This document shows, one piece after another, positions 1-6,604 of a stretch of 7,963 bases of DNA (positions within the stretch are counted from its first letter, which is position 1; the number at the start of each line of letters is the position of its first letter). The position numbers and the translations under genes were made by a program. Below the pieces are notes generated by a model that was not told the DNA's origin, searched no databases, and saw only the letters and a program-made list of their open reading frames with translations. The DNA comes from Actinomycetota bacterium (GTDB taxonomy: Bacteria > Actinomycetota > Thermoleophilia > Solirubrobacterales > Solirubrobacteraceae), in contig VAYD01000333.1 in the NCBI GenBank assembly GCA_005883905.1, positions 504 to 8,466 of the forward strand, given 5' to 3'.

Positions 1-21
1 CTGGTGGAGGGCATCGACTGA
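1..21 (+). CDS. C-terminal tail of an upstream gene (partial)
   Basis: Frame 1 reads Leu-Val-Glu-Gly-Ile-Asp and then TGA at 19-21, just before the next gene starts at 24. This fits the last six codons of a gene entering from the left, closely spaced with the secreted-protein gene. Six codons cannot identify a product, and chance open frame is possible. The GGAGGG at 6-11 lies inside this tail and may be the ribosome binding site of the next gene, although its 12-nt spacer to the ATG is longer than usual. Confidence 0.35.
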   Translation: MVEGID

Positions 22-23
22 CG

Positions 24-1313
24 ATGCGCAGGAGCCTCGCGCTCGCAACGGTCCTGGCGGCGCTCGGCCCCGCCGCAGCGGCCCACGCGGCCGCCACGGT
101 CGGCTCGGACCTGTCGAAGGCCGCCACGCAGACGCTCTGCGCGACTCCGTGCACGGCGTTCACCGTGGACAACGCGACGAACGCGCCGAGCACCGTCGCG
201 CCGTTCGACGGCGTCGTCGTCCACTGGAGCGTGAAGAGCGGCTCGGCGGCCAGCGGCCTGGCGCTGCGGGCGCTGCGCCCGGCCGGGACCAACTCGTACA
301 CCGGCGCGGCGACCAGCGAGCAGCAGAGCATGTCGCAGGCAGGGACGACGACGTTCGCGTCGCACATGGCGGTCAAGGCCGGCGACATCCTCGGACTCGA
401 CGACCGGACGGCCGGCGGCGCCAAGATCGCGGCGACGTCGACCACGACCGCTGTCTTCGTCTTCGGGGCGCCGATCGGCTCGTTCACCGCGACGCCGAGC
501 AAGCAGGCGAATCGCGAGCTGCTGATGAACGCCGACATCGAGCACGACGCCGACGGCGACGGCTACGGCGACGAGACCCAGGATCTCTGCCCGGACGACC
601 CGACCCGGCACACGGCGTGCCTGTCGAACCTCTCGGTGTCCGTCAGGCCCGATCCGGCGCCGCTGACCGTGGGGCGGGTGCTCACGTTCACGATCAAGGT
701 CTCCAACGCCGGCCCGAGCACGGCTCAGGACGTCGGGCTGGTCGTGAACCTCCCGTTCTCCGCCACGCCGCTGCAGGTGCGCGCGGGGCGCGGCTTCTGC
801 GGCGGCGGCTACACGCTGACCTGCCGGCTCGGCCCGATCGAGCACGACGACTCGGGCACGGTCGTCCTGACCGTGCGCCCGGAGGTCGTCGGGACGCTCC
901 TGATGAACGCCACCGCGAGCACGCCGACGGCGCAGACCTCGACCGACGACGACACCTTCACAAGCGATGTCACGGTTCTGCCGCCGACGCTGCGGCTGCT
1001 CGACCTGCGCCTTTCGCAGCCCGTGTTCCACGTGGGCGGGCGGACGGCGATCAAGTGGTACATGACCGACGCCGCCGCGGTGAACGTCAAGCTCGAGCAG
1101 ATCAGCCGCAAGGGCAGGCACCTGGCGCGCGGCTCGTTCCCCGTGAAGGGCAAGGCGGGACCCAACGCGGTGCTGTTCAAGGGCCGGATGCCCCGCCACA
1201 AGCCGCTGAAGGCGGGCACATACCGCTTCACGGTCAGCGCCGCGACGGCCGACGGGCGCGTTGCCACTCCCGGGCAGCTGAGCTTCACGGTGCTGCGCAG
1301 GCATCGTCGATAG
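24..1313 (+). CDS. Secreted multidomain protein with Ca-binding Asp-rich motif and DUF11-like beta domain
   Basis: A 429-residue exported protein of unknown function. Residues 1-23 form a Sec signal peptide: Arg-Arg, an Ala/Leu-rich core, then a likely AxA cleavage near His-Ala-Ala. Residues 25-165 are a Thr/Ala/Ser-rich beta-type region with one close Cys pair (C39, C43). Residues 171-192 hold an Asp-rich DADGDGYGDETQD stretch like thrombospondin type-3 calcium loops, followed by C189 and C199. Residues 201-318 resemble a DUF11/CARDB-type immunoglobulin-like repeat, with VSNAGPSTAQDV and a Cys pair (C259, C267). Residues 323-425 look like another beta-sandwich ending in GTYRFTVSAATADG, a style common in Thermoleophilia surface proteins. 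The basic tail (RRHRR) shows no sortase motif and no membrane anchor. A structural or adhesive envelope role is inference. The ATG at 24 is chosen because the signal peptide begins immediately. Confidence 0.8.
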   Translation: MRRSLALATVLAALGPAAAAHAAATVGSDLSKAATQTLCATPCTAFTVDNATNAPSTVAPFDGVVVHWSVKSGSAASGLALRALRPAGTNSYTGAATSEQQSMSQAGTTTFASHMAVKAGDILGLDDRTAGGAKIAATSTTTAVFVFGAPIGSFTATPSKQANRELLMNADIEHDADGDGYGDETQDLCPDDPTRHTACLSNLSVSVRPDPAPLTVGRVLTFTIKVSNAGPSTAQDVGLVVNLPFSATPLQVRAGRGFCGGGYTLTCRLGPIEHDDSGTVVLTVRPEVVGTLLMNATASTPTAQTSTDDDTFTSDVTVLPPTLRLLDLRLSQPVFHVGGRTAIKWYMTDAAAVNVKLEQISRKGRHLARGSFPVKGKAGPNAVLFKGRMPRHKPLKAGTYRFTVSAATADGRVATPGQLSFTVLRRHRR

Positions 1314-1320
1314 TCGGTCA

Positions 1321-1346
1321 TAGACTGTCGGCCACTAGATGGCCGA
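1321..1346 (+). promoter_or_regulatory. Putative -10 element and start-codon inverted repeat before permease 1
   Basis: The 25-nt gap before the permease holds TAGACT at 1321-1326, a TAnnnT-type -10 candidate. Directly after it is a perfect 7-bp inverted repeat, TCGGCCA at 1328-1334 and TGGCCGA at 1340-1346, with a 5-nt loop that includes the A of the ATG at 1339. As RNA it could fold over the start codon; as DNA it is a 19-bp palindrome placed where a repressor could bind. No purine-rich ribosome site precedes the ATG and no convincing -35 is visible. Function is inferred. Confidence 0.35.
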
Positions 1347-3276
1347 ACGCCGCCTCCACGGGCTCCAGCGCGTCCTGGGCGTCAACGCGCTCTTCTCCAC
1401 CGCCTACGGCAACGTCGGGTCCTCGATCTACTACGCCCTCGGGCTGGTGGCGAGCTTCGCCCTGGGCCTCACACCGGTGGTGTTCGTCATCACCGGGTTC
1501 ATCTTCTTCCTGACGGCCGCCACCTACGCCGAGGCCACCGCGATGTACCCCGAGGCGGGTGGGTCGTCGAGCTTCGCCCGCCACGCGTTCAACGAGTTCT
1601 GGTCGTTCTTCGCGGCCTGGGCCCAGATGCTCAACTACACGATCACGATCGCCATCTCGGCGTACTTCGTGCCGCATTACCTCGGCGGGCTGTTCTGGGA
1701 CGCGCTGCGCCACCCGCCGGGCGACGTGTTCTTCGGCATCGCCGTGATCGCGCTGCTGTGCATGCTGAACATCGTCGGCGTCCAGGAGTCCGCCGGCGTG
1801 AACATCTTCCTGGCGGTCACCGACTTCCTCACGCAGCTGCTGCTGGTGCTCGTCGGGTTCATCCTGATCTTCAGCCCGCACACGCTGATCGACAACGTGC
1901 ATCTCGGCGTCGCGCCGACGTGGAAGGACTTCTTCCTCGCGATTCCGGTGGGCATGATCGCCTACACCGGCATAGAGACGATCTCGAACATGGCCGAGGA
2001 GGCCAGGGACGAGACGAAGACGATCCCCGAGGCGATCAAGCGCGTGGTCATCGCCGTGTTCGCGATCTACGCGTTCCTGCCGCTGGTCGCGCTGAGCGCG
2101 CTGCCCGTGACGCAGAACGCCGACGGCAGCTACCAGACGCTGCTCGGCCTGCCGGAGAGCCAGGGCGGCTACGCCGGCGACCCGATCCTCGGCGTGGTCA
2201 AGCAGCTCCACCTGGGCGCGCTGCAGAACGCCGCCGAGGTGTACGTCGGCATCCTCGCCGCGACGATCCTGATCATCGCCACCAACGCGGGGATCATCGG
2301 CGTGTCGCGGCTCGTCTACTCGATGGGCCTGCACCGGCAGATGCCCGACCGGCTGCGCCAGCTGCACCCGAAGTTCGGGACGCCGTGGATCGGGATCCTG
2401 GTCTTCGGCGCGATCGCCTGCCTGACGCTGATCCCGGGCAAGGCGACCTTCCTGGGCAACATCTACGCGTTCGGCGCGATGTTGTGCCTGACGCTGATCC
2501 CGGGCAAGGCGACCTTCCTGGGCAACATCTACGCGTTCGGCGCGATGTTGTCGTTCACGATCGCCCATCTCGCGGTGATCAAGCTGCGGCAGAGCGAGCC
2601 CGACCACGAGCGGCCGTATCGCGGGCCCTGGAACATCACGATCCGGGGCCGCGAGCTGCCGCTGTTCGCCGCGCTCGGCGCGATCGGCACGGGCCTGGCG
2701 TTCGTCGTCGTCACGTTCCTGCACGTCGACGTCGCGGTAGCGGGCGTCGGATGGCTCGCCCTGGGGATGGTCATCTACGTCGTCTTTCGCAGACGGCAGG
2801 GGCTCGACCTCGTCACGACGACGAAGGTCGCGGTCCCCAAGCCCGTGCTGGAGAAGGAGGCCGAGTACGAGTCGGTGCTGGTCGCGCTCGAGCCGCGCCA
2901 CTACTCCCAAGGGGCGATCGCGACGGCGGCGAAGGTCGCCGCCCGGCGCCGGCGCGGCATCCACGTGCTCGTCACCATCACCGTGCCCTACTCGGCGCCG
3001 ATCGACGCGGAGCTGCCCGACCAGGAGCTCGCCGCCCAGGCGGTCATCGAGCAGGCGCGCCTGCAGGGCGGGCGGCGCGTGTCCGGGCACGTGGAGAAGG
3101 TCCGCCCGGGCGGCGCGGGGCGGCTGATCGTCGAGGAGGCCAAGGAGATGCAGGCCCGCGCGATCGTCATGCCGTTGCCGCCACGCCAGGGGCCGACGAT
3201 CTTCGGCAAGACTGTGGAGACCGTGCTGACCGAACGTCCCTGTCGCGTGATCATCCAATCGGAGCCGGCCGCGTGA
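1339..3276 (+). CDS. APC-superfamily permease with C-terminal USP-like domain (KimA-like), internal 22-residue duplication
   Basis: A 645-residue integral membrane transporter. Residues 1-485 are an APC fold with about 12 helices: the first is NALFSTAYGNVG, then LNYTITIAISAYF (98-110), AYTGIETISNMAEEARDETKTIP (208-230) and NAGIIGVSRLVYSM (316-329). Residues 509-640 form a cytosolic USP-like domain (ESVLVALEP, later RPCRVIIQ) whose usual G-x2-G-x9-G-S/T ATP loop is not canonical. Against B. subtilis KimA as I recall it, Y23, Y100, T103, S107, T210, E213 and the Tyr of NIYAFG match K+-site positions, while KimA Asp36 is Asn16 here. Residues 361-382 are repeated exactly as 383-404, adding part of a helix; the paralogue at 3443 aligns without a gap if one copy is removed. 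The gene overlaps the next by 4 nt (GTGA). Amino-acid transport is the alternative to K+ uptake. The permease-USP call is firm; the substrate is not. Confidence 0.87.
   Translation: MAERRLHGLQRVLGVNALFSTAYGNVGSSIYYALGLVASFALGLTPVVFVITGFIFFLTAATYAEATAMYPEAGGSSSFARHAFNEFWSFFAAWAQMLNYTITIAISAYFVPHYLGGLFWDALRHPPGDVFFGIAVIALLCMLNIVGVQESAGVNIFLAVTDFLTQLLLVLVGFILIFSPHTLIDNVHLGVAPTWKDFFLAIPVGMIAYTGIETISNMAEEARDETKTIPEAIKRVVIAVFAIYAFLPLVALSALPVTQNADGSYQTLLGLPESQGGYAGDPILGVVKQLHLGALQNAAEVYVGILAATILIIATNAGIIGVSRLVYSMGLHRQMPDRLRQLHPKFGTPWIGILVFGAIACLTLIPGKATFLGNIYAFGAMLCLTLIPGKATFLGNIYAFGAMLSFTIAHLAVIKLRQSEPDHERPYRGPWNITIRGRELPLFAALGAIGTGLAFVVVTFLHVDVAVAGVGWLALGMVIYVVFRRRQGLDLVTTTKVAVPKPVLEKEAEYESVLVALEPRHYSQGAIATAAKVAARRRRGIHVLVTITVPYSAPIDAELPDQELAAQAVIEQARLQGGRRVSGHVEKVRPGGAGRLIVEEAKEMQARAIVMPLPPRQGPTIFGKTVETVLTERPCRVIIQSEPAA
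2419..2550 (+). repeat. Exact 66-bp tandem duplication inside permease 1
   Basis: Bases 2419-2484 and 2485-2550 are identical, and the identity runs one base further at 2551. The unit is 22 codons and in frame, covering CLTLIPGKATFLG and NIYAFGAML, the end of one helix and most of the next. The second permease has this segment once, so the single-copy state is probably ancestral. No longer homology flanks the unit. Confidence 0.95.
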
Positions 3277-3443
3277 CCGATCGCGTCCTGCCTGCTGTGA
3301 TGCTGCTTCTGGGCATTGCGATCGTCGTGCGCACGCTCACCGCCGGTGGCGGCCCGACCTCCGTCGGCCTGCTGTTCGGCATCCTGCTCGCCGCGGCAGG
3401 GGCGCTGCGATTCTGGGTCGAGCGCCGGAGGCGCTCCCTGTAG
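3273..3443 (+). CDS. Small two-helix membrane protein between the permeases
   Basis: A 56-residue protein of unrecognised family, starting at GTG 3273 and overlapping the permease 1 stop as GTGA. GGAG at 3261-3264 gives a good ribosome site with an 8-nt spacer, which supports this start. Two hydrophobic segments are visible: about residues 6-22 (LPAVMLLLGIAIVVRTL) and 30-49 (TSVGLLFGILLAAAGALRFW). They are separated by a Gly-rich turn (TAGGGPTS), and the chain ends in a positive VERRRRSL tail, so a hairpin with both ends in the cytosol is likely. Its stop (3441-3443) shares one base with the GTG of the next permease. Tight coupling on both sides suggests it is translated with the permeases and could be a small accessory subunit. 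That role is inference, and no catalytic motif is present. Confidence 0.7.
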   Translation: MTDRVLPAVMLLLGIAIVVRTLTAGGGPTSVGLLFGILLAAAGALRFWVERRRRSL

Positions 3444-5652
3444 TGGCCACGCCGCCACAGGCTCCGCACCACAGGTCCGTCGCAAAACGCTCGCTGGGCT
3501 CGCCGGCGCTGTTCGCGATCGTCTACACCTCGGTCGCCGCGGCGATCTACTTCTCGCTGGGCGTCGTCGCCGACCACGCGCTCGGCTCCTCATCGCCGGG
3601 TTCATGTTCGTCCTGGCCGCGATGACGTACGTCGAGGGATCGTCCTTGCACCAGGACCGCGGCGGCTCGACGGTCTTCGCGCGCTACGCCTTCAACGAGC
3701 TGTGGTCGTTCATCGCGGGCTGGGCGATCCTCCTGGACTACACGATCCTGATCGCCGTCACGGCGTTCTCGGCGACGAACTACCTCACCGTGTTCCATCG
3801 CCAGTTCGACTCCGGCGGCCAGGAGCTGGTGCTGTCGCTCGCGATCATCGGCTATGTCGTCGTGCGCAACATCCGCGGGTTCTCGCGCACGCGCGTGAAC
3901 CGGATCACGGCGCTGGTGCTGGCCGACATCGCCCTGCAGATCGTGCTGATCGTGCTCGGGCTGATCCAGTTCTTCGACCTCCACGCGCTGATCGACCCGA
4001 TCCATCTGGGCGACACGCCGCAGTGGGACGACGTGATCTTCGCCGCCGGCGTGGCGGTGGTGGTGTTCACCGGGCTGGAGTCCGCGTCGGGGCTCGCGGG
4101 CGAGGTCGCCGTCGGGCGCGCCGGGCTGAAGCGGCTGATCCTCAGCGCGTCGGCGACGATCATGGTCGTCTACGTCAGGATCGCGACGGTCGCGCTGATG
4201 GCATTGCCGGTGCGCGGCAACGCGACCTCGCTGTCGCGCAACTTCCTCGAGGCGCCGATGCTCGGGATCGCCGAGAGCTTCCCCCAGCATTGGCTGCGCG
4301 ACTCGCTCAAGTACGTGGTGGCGGCTGCGGCCGCGGCCACACTGATCGCAGCGGCGAACTCGGCGATGCTCGGCCTCTCGCGGCTCGCGTACTCGCTGTC
4401 GACGAACCGGCAGATCCCATCCGCGCTCGGGCGCCTGCATCCGACGCGCTCGACGCCGTTCGTGCTGATCATCATCGCCGGCCTGATCGCGGGCGCGCTG
4501 ACCGCGCCGCAGGACCTCGACTTCCTCGTCGGCATCTACGCGTTCGGCGCGCTGCTCGGCCTGACGATCGCGCACGCGGCGGTCTGCAGGCTGCGCTACC
4601 TCGAGCCCGATCGCGACCGCCCGTACAAGATGCCGGTCAGCGTCCGCTTCCGCGGGGGTGAGCTGCCGCTGCCGGCGGTCGTCGGCGCGGTGCTGTCGTT
4701 CATCGCGTGGCTCAGCGTGGTCGTGCTGCACTCGGGCGCGCGCTACGTGGGCTTCGGCTGGATGCTCGGCGGACTGCTGCTCTACGTGGTCTACCGGCTG
4801 ACGCAGGGCAAGTCGCTGACCAAGCGCGTGGTCGTGCCCGAGAAGGCGCTGCGGCGCGAGGCGACGCGCGAGCTCGAGTACGGCTCGATCCTCGTGCCGC
4901 TGTTCGGCACGGCGCTGGACGACGACATCATCCAGACCGCCGGCCGGCTGGCGGGCCACGAGCACGACGACTTCGACTCCGAGGAGGGCGCCACGATCGA
5001 GGCGCTGTGGGTGTTCGAGGTGCCGATGGCGCTGCCGCTCGACGCCCGGTTGCCGGAGGCGCAGCTCCAGCGCGCGCGCGAGGCGCTGCGGCGCGAGGCG
5101 ACGCGCGAGCTCGAGTACGGCTCGATCCTCGTGCCGCTGTTCGGCACGGCGCTGGACGACGACATCATCCAGACCGCCGGCCGGCTGGCGGGCCACGAGC
5201 ACGACGACTTCGACTCCGAGGAGGGCGCCACGATCGAGGCGCTGTGGGTGTTCGAGGTGCCGATGGCGCTGCCGCTCGACGCCCGGTTGCCGGAGGCGCA
5301 GCTCCAGCGCGCGCGCGAGGCGCTGCGGCGCGCCAAGGCGGTGGGGGAGGAGTACGAGGGCGTCGAGGTCGCGACGGCGACCGTGCGCGCTCGCCGCGCC
5401 GGGCAGGCGATCGTCGACGAGGCGCGGCGGCGCGGGGTCGAGGCCGTCGTGCTGGCCGCCGAGCCGCCCTCGAGGATCCGCGGCGGCGCGCTGCTCGGCG
5501 GGCGCGGCGGGCCGATGGACAACTTCGTGGGGGACGTCACGAAGTACGTCGTCGCCAAGGCGCCATGCCAGGTGATCCTGACCGCGCCGCCCGCCTCGGA
5601 CTCGCCTCCGGCGCGGCCGCGTGAGCCTGCTGTGGCTGAGCAGACCGACTAG
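3443..5652 (+). pseudogene. Second APC-USP permease (KimA-like), frameshifted near its start and internally duplicated
   Basis: A paralogue of the 1339 permease. It starts at GTG 3443, with GGAGG at 3427-3431. The first frame gives PALFAIVYTSVAAAIYFSLGVVADHALG, then leaves frame at 3587 and stops at 3625. The homologous reading resumes from CTC 3589 as LIAGFMFVLAAMTYVEG and runs open to TAG 5652. Permease 1 has LTPVVF at the gap, so about 16 nt are missing. The later APC motifs are intact: Tyr at 3739-3741 (LLDYTILIAV), TGLE at 4069-4080, and IYAFG with its Tyr at 4537. The KimA Asp36 position is Pro. A USP-like domain begins near 4870, and its first half is duplicated exactly. If the deletion is real, helices 1-2 are broken; translation from ATG 3604 would give a truncated transporter. 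If it is a sequencing error, this is a normal permease. Overlap with the 56-residue gene places it in the same transcript. Confidence 0.8.
4844..5332 (+). repeat. Exact 237-bp tandem duplication with 15-bp junction repeats in the permease 2 USP domain
   Basis: Bases 4844-5080 and 5081-5317 are identical. The first 15 bases of the unit (AGGCGCTGCGGCGCG) occur a third time at 5318-5332. The unit is 79 codons and in frame; it carries the USP beginning (ELEYGSILVPLFG) through VFEVPMALPLDARLPEAQ. A single-copy ancestor would already have had the 15-bp repeat at both ends of the segment, which suits recombination or replication slippage. The product would have one and a half USP domains. Confidence 0.95.
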
Positions 5653-5655
5653 AGT
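5650..5655 (+). promoter_or_regulatory. Putative -10 element (TAGAGT) for a leaderless trkA-like transcript
   Basis: TAGAGT lies 8 nt before the GTG at 5664 and overlaps the permease stop codon. A TAnnnT motif at this distance from the start is the arrangement expected of leaderless actinobacterial transcripts, and no ribosome site precedes the GTG. No clear -35 is visible. The TrkA pair could therefore be transcribed separately as well as by read-through from the permeases. This rests on a short motif and spacing only. Confidence 0.35.
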
Positions 5656-5663
5656 GCGGCGCA

Positions 5664-6083
5664 GTGTTCGTCCTCATCGTCGGTGCAGGCAGAGTCGGTT
5701 CGTCCGTTGCGCGCAGCGCGCTGGCGGCGGGGCACGAGGTCTCCGTGCTCGACGAGGATCCGCTCTCGCACGAGCGCCTCGACGCCGGGATGGAGACGTC
5801 CTGGGAGGACGCCGGCGGCCTCTTCACCGTTGGCCACGCGATCGAGGCCGACGCGCTCGAGGAGGCGGGGATCGAGCGCGCGGACATCTTCATCGCGTCG
5901 ACCGACGGCGACAACACGAACCTGACGATCTCCCAGATCGCCAAGCGCGGCTACGGGGTCGAGCGCGTCGTGGCGCGGATCATGGATCCGTACCGGGCAG
6001 CGTGGTACGCCGAGCAGGGGCTGGAGACCATCTGCCCGACGAAGATCGCGATCGAGCAGTTCACGACCGTGGTGGCCGGCTGA
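5664..6083 (+). CDS. Single-domain RCK_N / TrkA-N family protein, first of a pair
   Basis: A 139-residue Rossmann protein of the RCK/TrkA type, cytosolic regulators that bind NAD(H) or adenine nucleotides and gate K+ transporters. FVLIVGAGRVGSSVA contains the G7-x-G9-x-x-G12 dinucleotide loop. D30 and E31 end strand 2, where an acidic residue usually contacts the ribose. IFIASTDGDNTNLTISQIAK (75-94) and VVARIMDPYRAAWYAEQG (102-119) match the later strands of the fold. There is no RCK_C domain: the protein ends at FTTVVAG, so it is about two-thirds of the usual 215-225 residues. The end is natural, because the next gene's ATG overlaps this stop as TGATG. The GTG at 5664 is the only start that gives a clean first strand. 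It probably acts with its neighbour as a hetero-oligomeric RCK assembly (inference). Confidence 0.85.
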   Translation: MFVLIVGAGRVGSSVARSALAAGHEVSVLDEDPLSHERLDAGMETSWEDAGGLFTVGHAIEADALEEAGIERADIFIASTDGDNTNLTISQIAKRGYGVERVVARIMDPYRAAWYAEQGLETICPTKIAIEQFTTVVAG

Positions 6084-6604
6084 TGTACGCGATCATCTGC
6101 GGCGGCGGCAAGGTCGGATGGAACCTCGCTCGCGAGCTCATGGCCAAGGGCCACGAGGTCACGCTCATCGAGAGCGACCGCAACCGCTACCTCACGATCG
6201 AGCAGGAGCTCGAGCACGTCGCGCAGTACGGCGACGCCACGGAGCTGTGGGTCCTGGAGCGCGCCGGCATCCAGCGCGCCGAGCTCGTCGTCGCGGTCAC
6301 GGGCGACGATGAGGACAACATCCTCATCTGTCAGATCGCGCGCGAGAAGTACCTCTGCGATCGCATCATCGCCCGCGTCAACAACCCGCGGAACCGACGC
6401 TGGTTCGAGCTGCTGGACATCCAGCCGGCGGTCAGCGCGACCGATCTCATCCTGCGCCTGATCGAGCACGAGGTGCCCTCGTACGGGCTGGTCCACCTGC
6501 TCGACCTGCGCGACGAGAAGCTCGAGATCATCGAGGTCGAGGTCACCGAATCATCAGCGTCCTACGGGAGGACGGCGGCTTCGTGCCCAACGCCGACACG
6601 ATGA
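6083..6604 (+). CDS. TrkA-family RCK protein, second of the pair, truncated by a frameshift
   Basis: As sequenced this is 173 residues. Residues 1-115 are a complete RCK_N domain: YAIICGGGKVGWNLA with G7, G9 and G12; E30 at the end of strand 2; GDAT at 50-53; VTGDDEDN at 72-79; and IIARVNNPRNRRWFE. A linker follows to LEIIEVEVTE (148-156), where an RCK_C domain should start. From about 6550 the frame is wrong, and the last 17 residues (SSASYGRTAASCPTPTR) look like random translation. The proper C-terminus lies in another frame at 6547-6699. Start and coupling are clear from TGATG overlap with the previous gene. With the deletion real, the nucleotide-binding half may still fold but would lack the ligand-sensing C-domain. 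Role: K+ transporter gating subunit, probably for the permeases upstream. Confidence 0.82.
   Translation: MYAIICGGGKVGWNLARELMAKGHEVTLIESDRNRYLTIEQELEHVAQYGDATELWVLERAGIQRAELVVAVTGDDEDNILICQIAREKYLCDRIIARVNNPRNRRWFELLDIQPAVSATDLILRLIEHEVPSYGLVHLLDLRDEKLEIIEVEVTESSASYGRTAASCPTPTR

Noticed and set aside
149..1513. A 454-codon + strand frame overlapping the secreted protein and the start of permease 1
   Set aside because: Arg/Ala-rich shadow frame that crosses two well-supported genes and has no recognisable domain.
1318..3258. A 646-codon open frame antisense to permease 1
   Set aside because: The translation is dominated by Arg, Asp, His and Gln with no domain, which is what the reverse of GC-rich codons yields. 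The + strand product has clear helices and motifs.
3547..5202. A long antisense open frame across permease 2
   Set aside because: Same GC-driven composition, and it contains the duplicated DNA only as a mirror of the USP repeat.
4844..5332. Reading the 237-bp repeats as a CRISPR, mobile element or protein-repeat array
   Set aside because: There are only two contiguous copies without spacers, entirely inside one coding frame, and the paralogue has a single domain. It is a tandem duplication.
5621..6083. An earlier start for the second TrkA gene, since its frame is open back to 5621
   Set aside because: The upstream part is Arg-rich shadow of the first TrkA gene, and the ATG at 6083 places the Gly-rich loop at the normal position.
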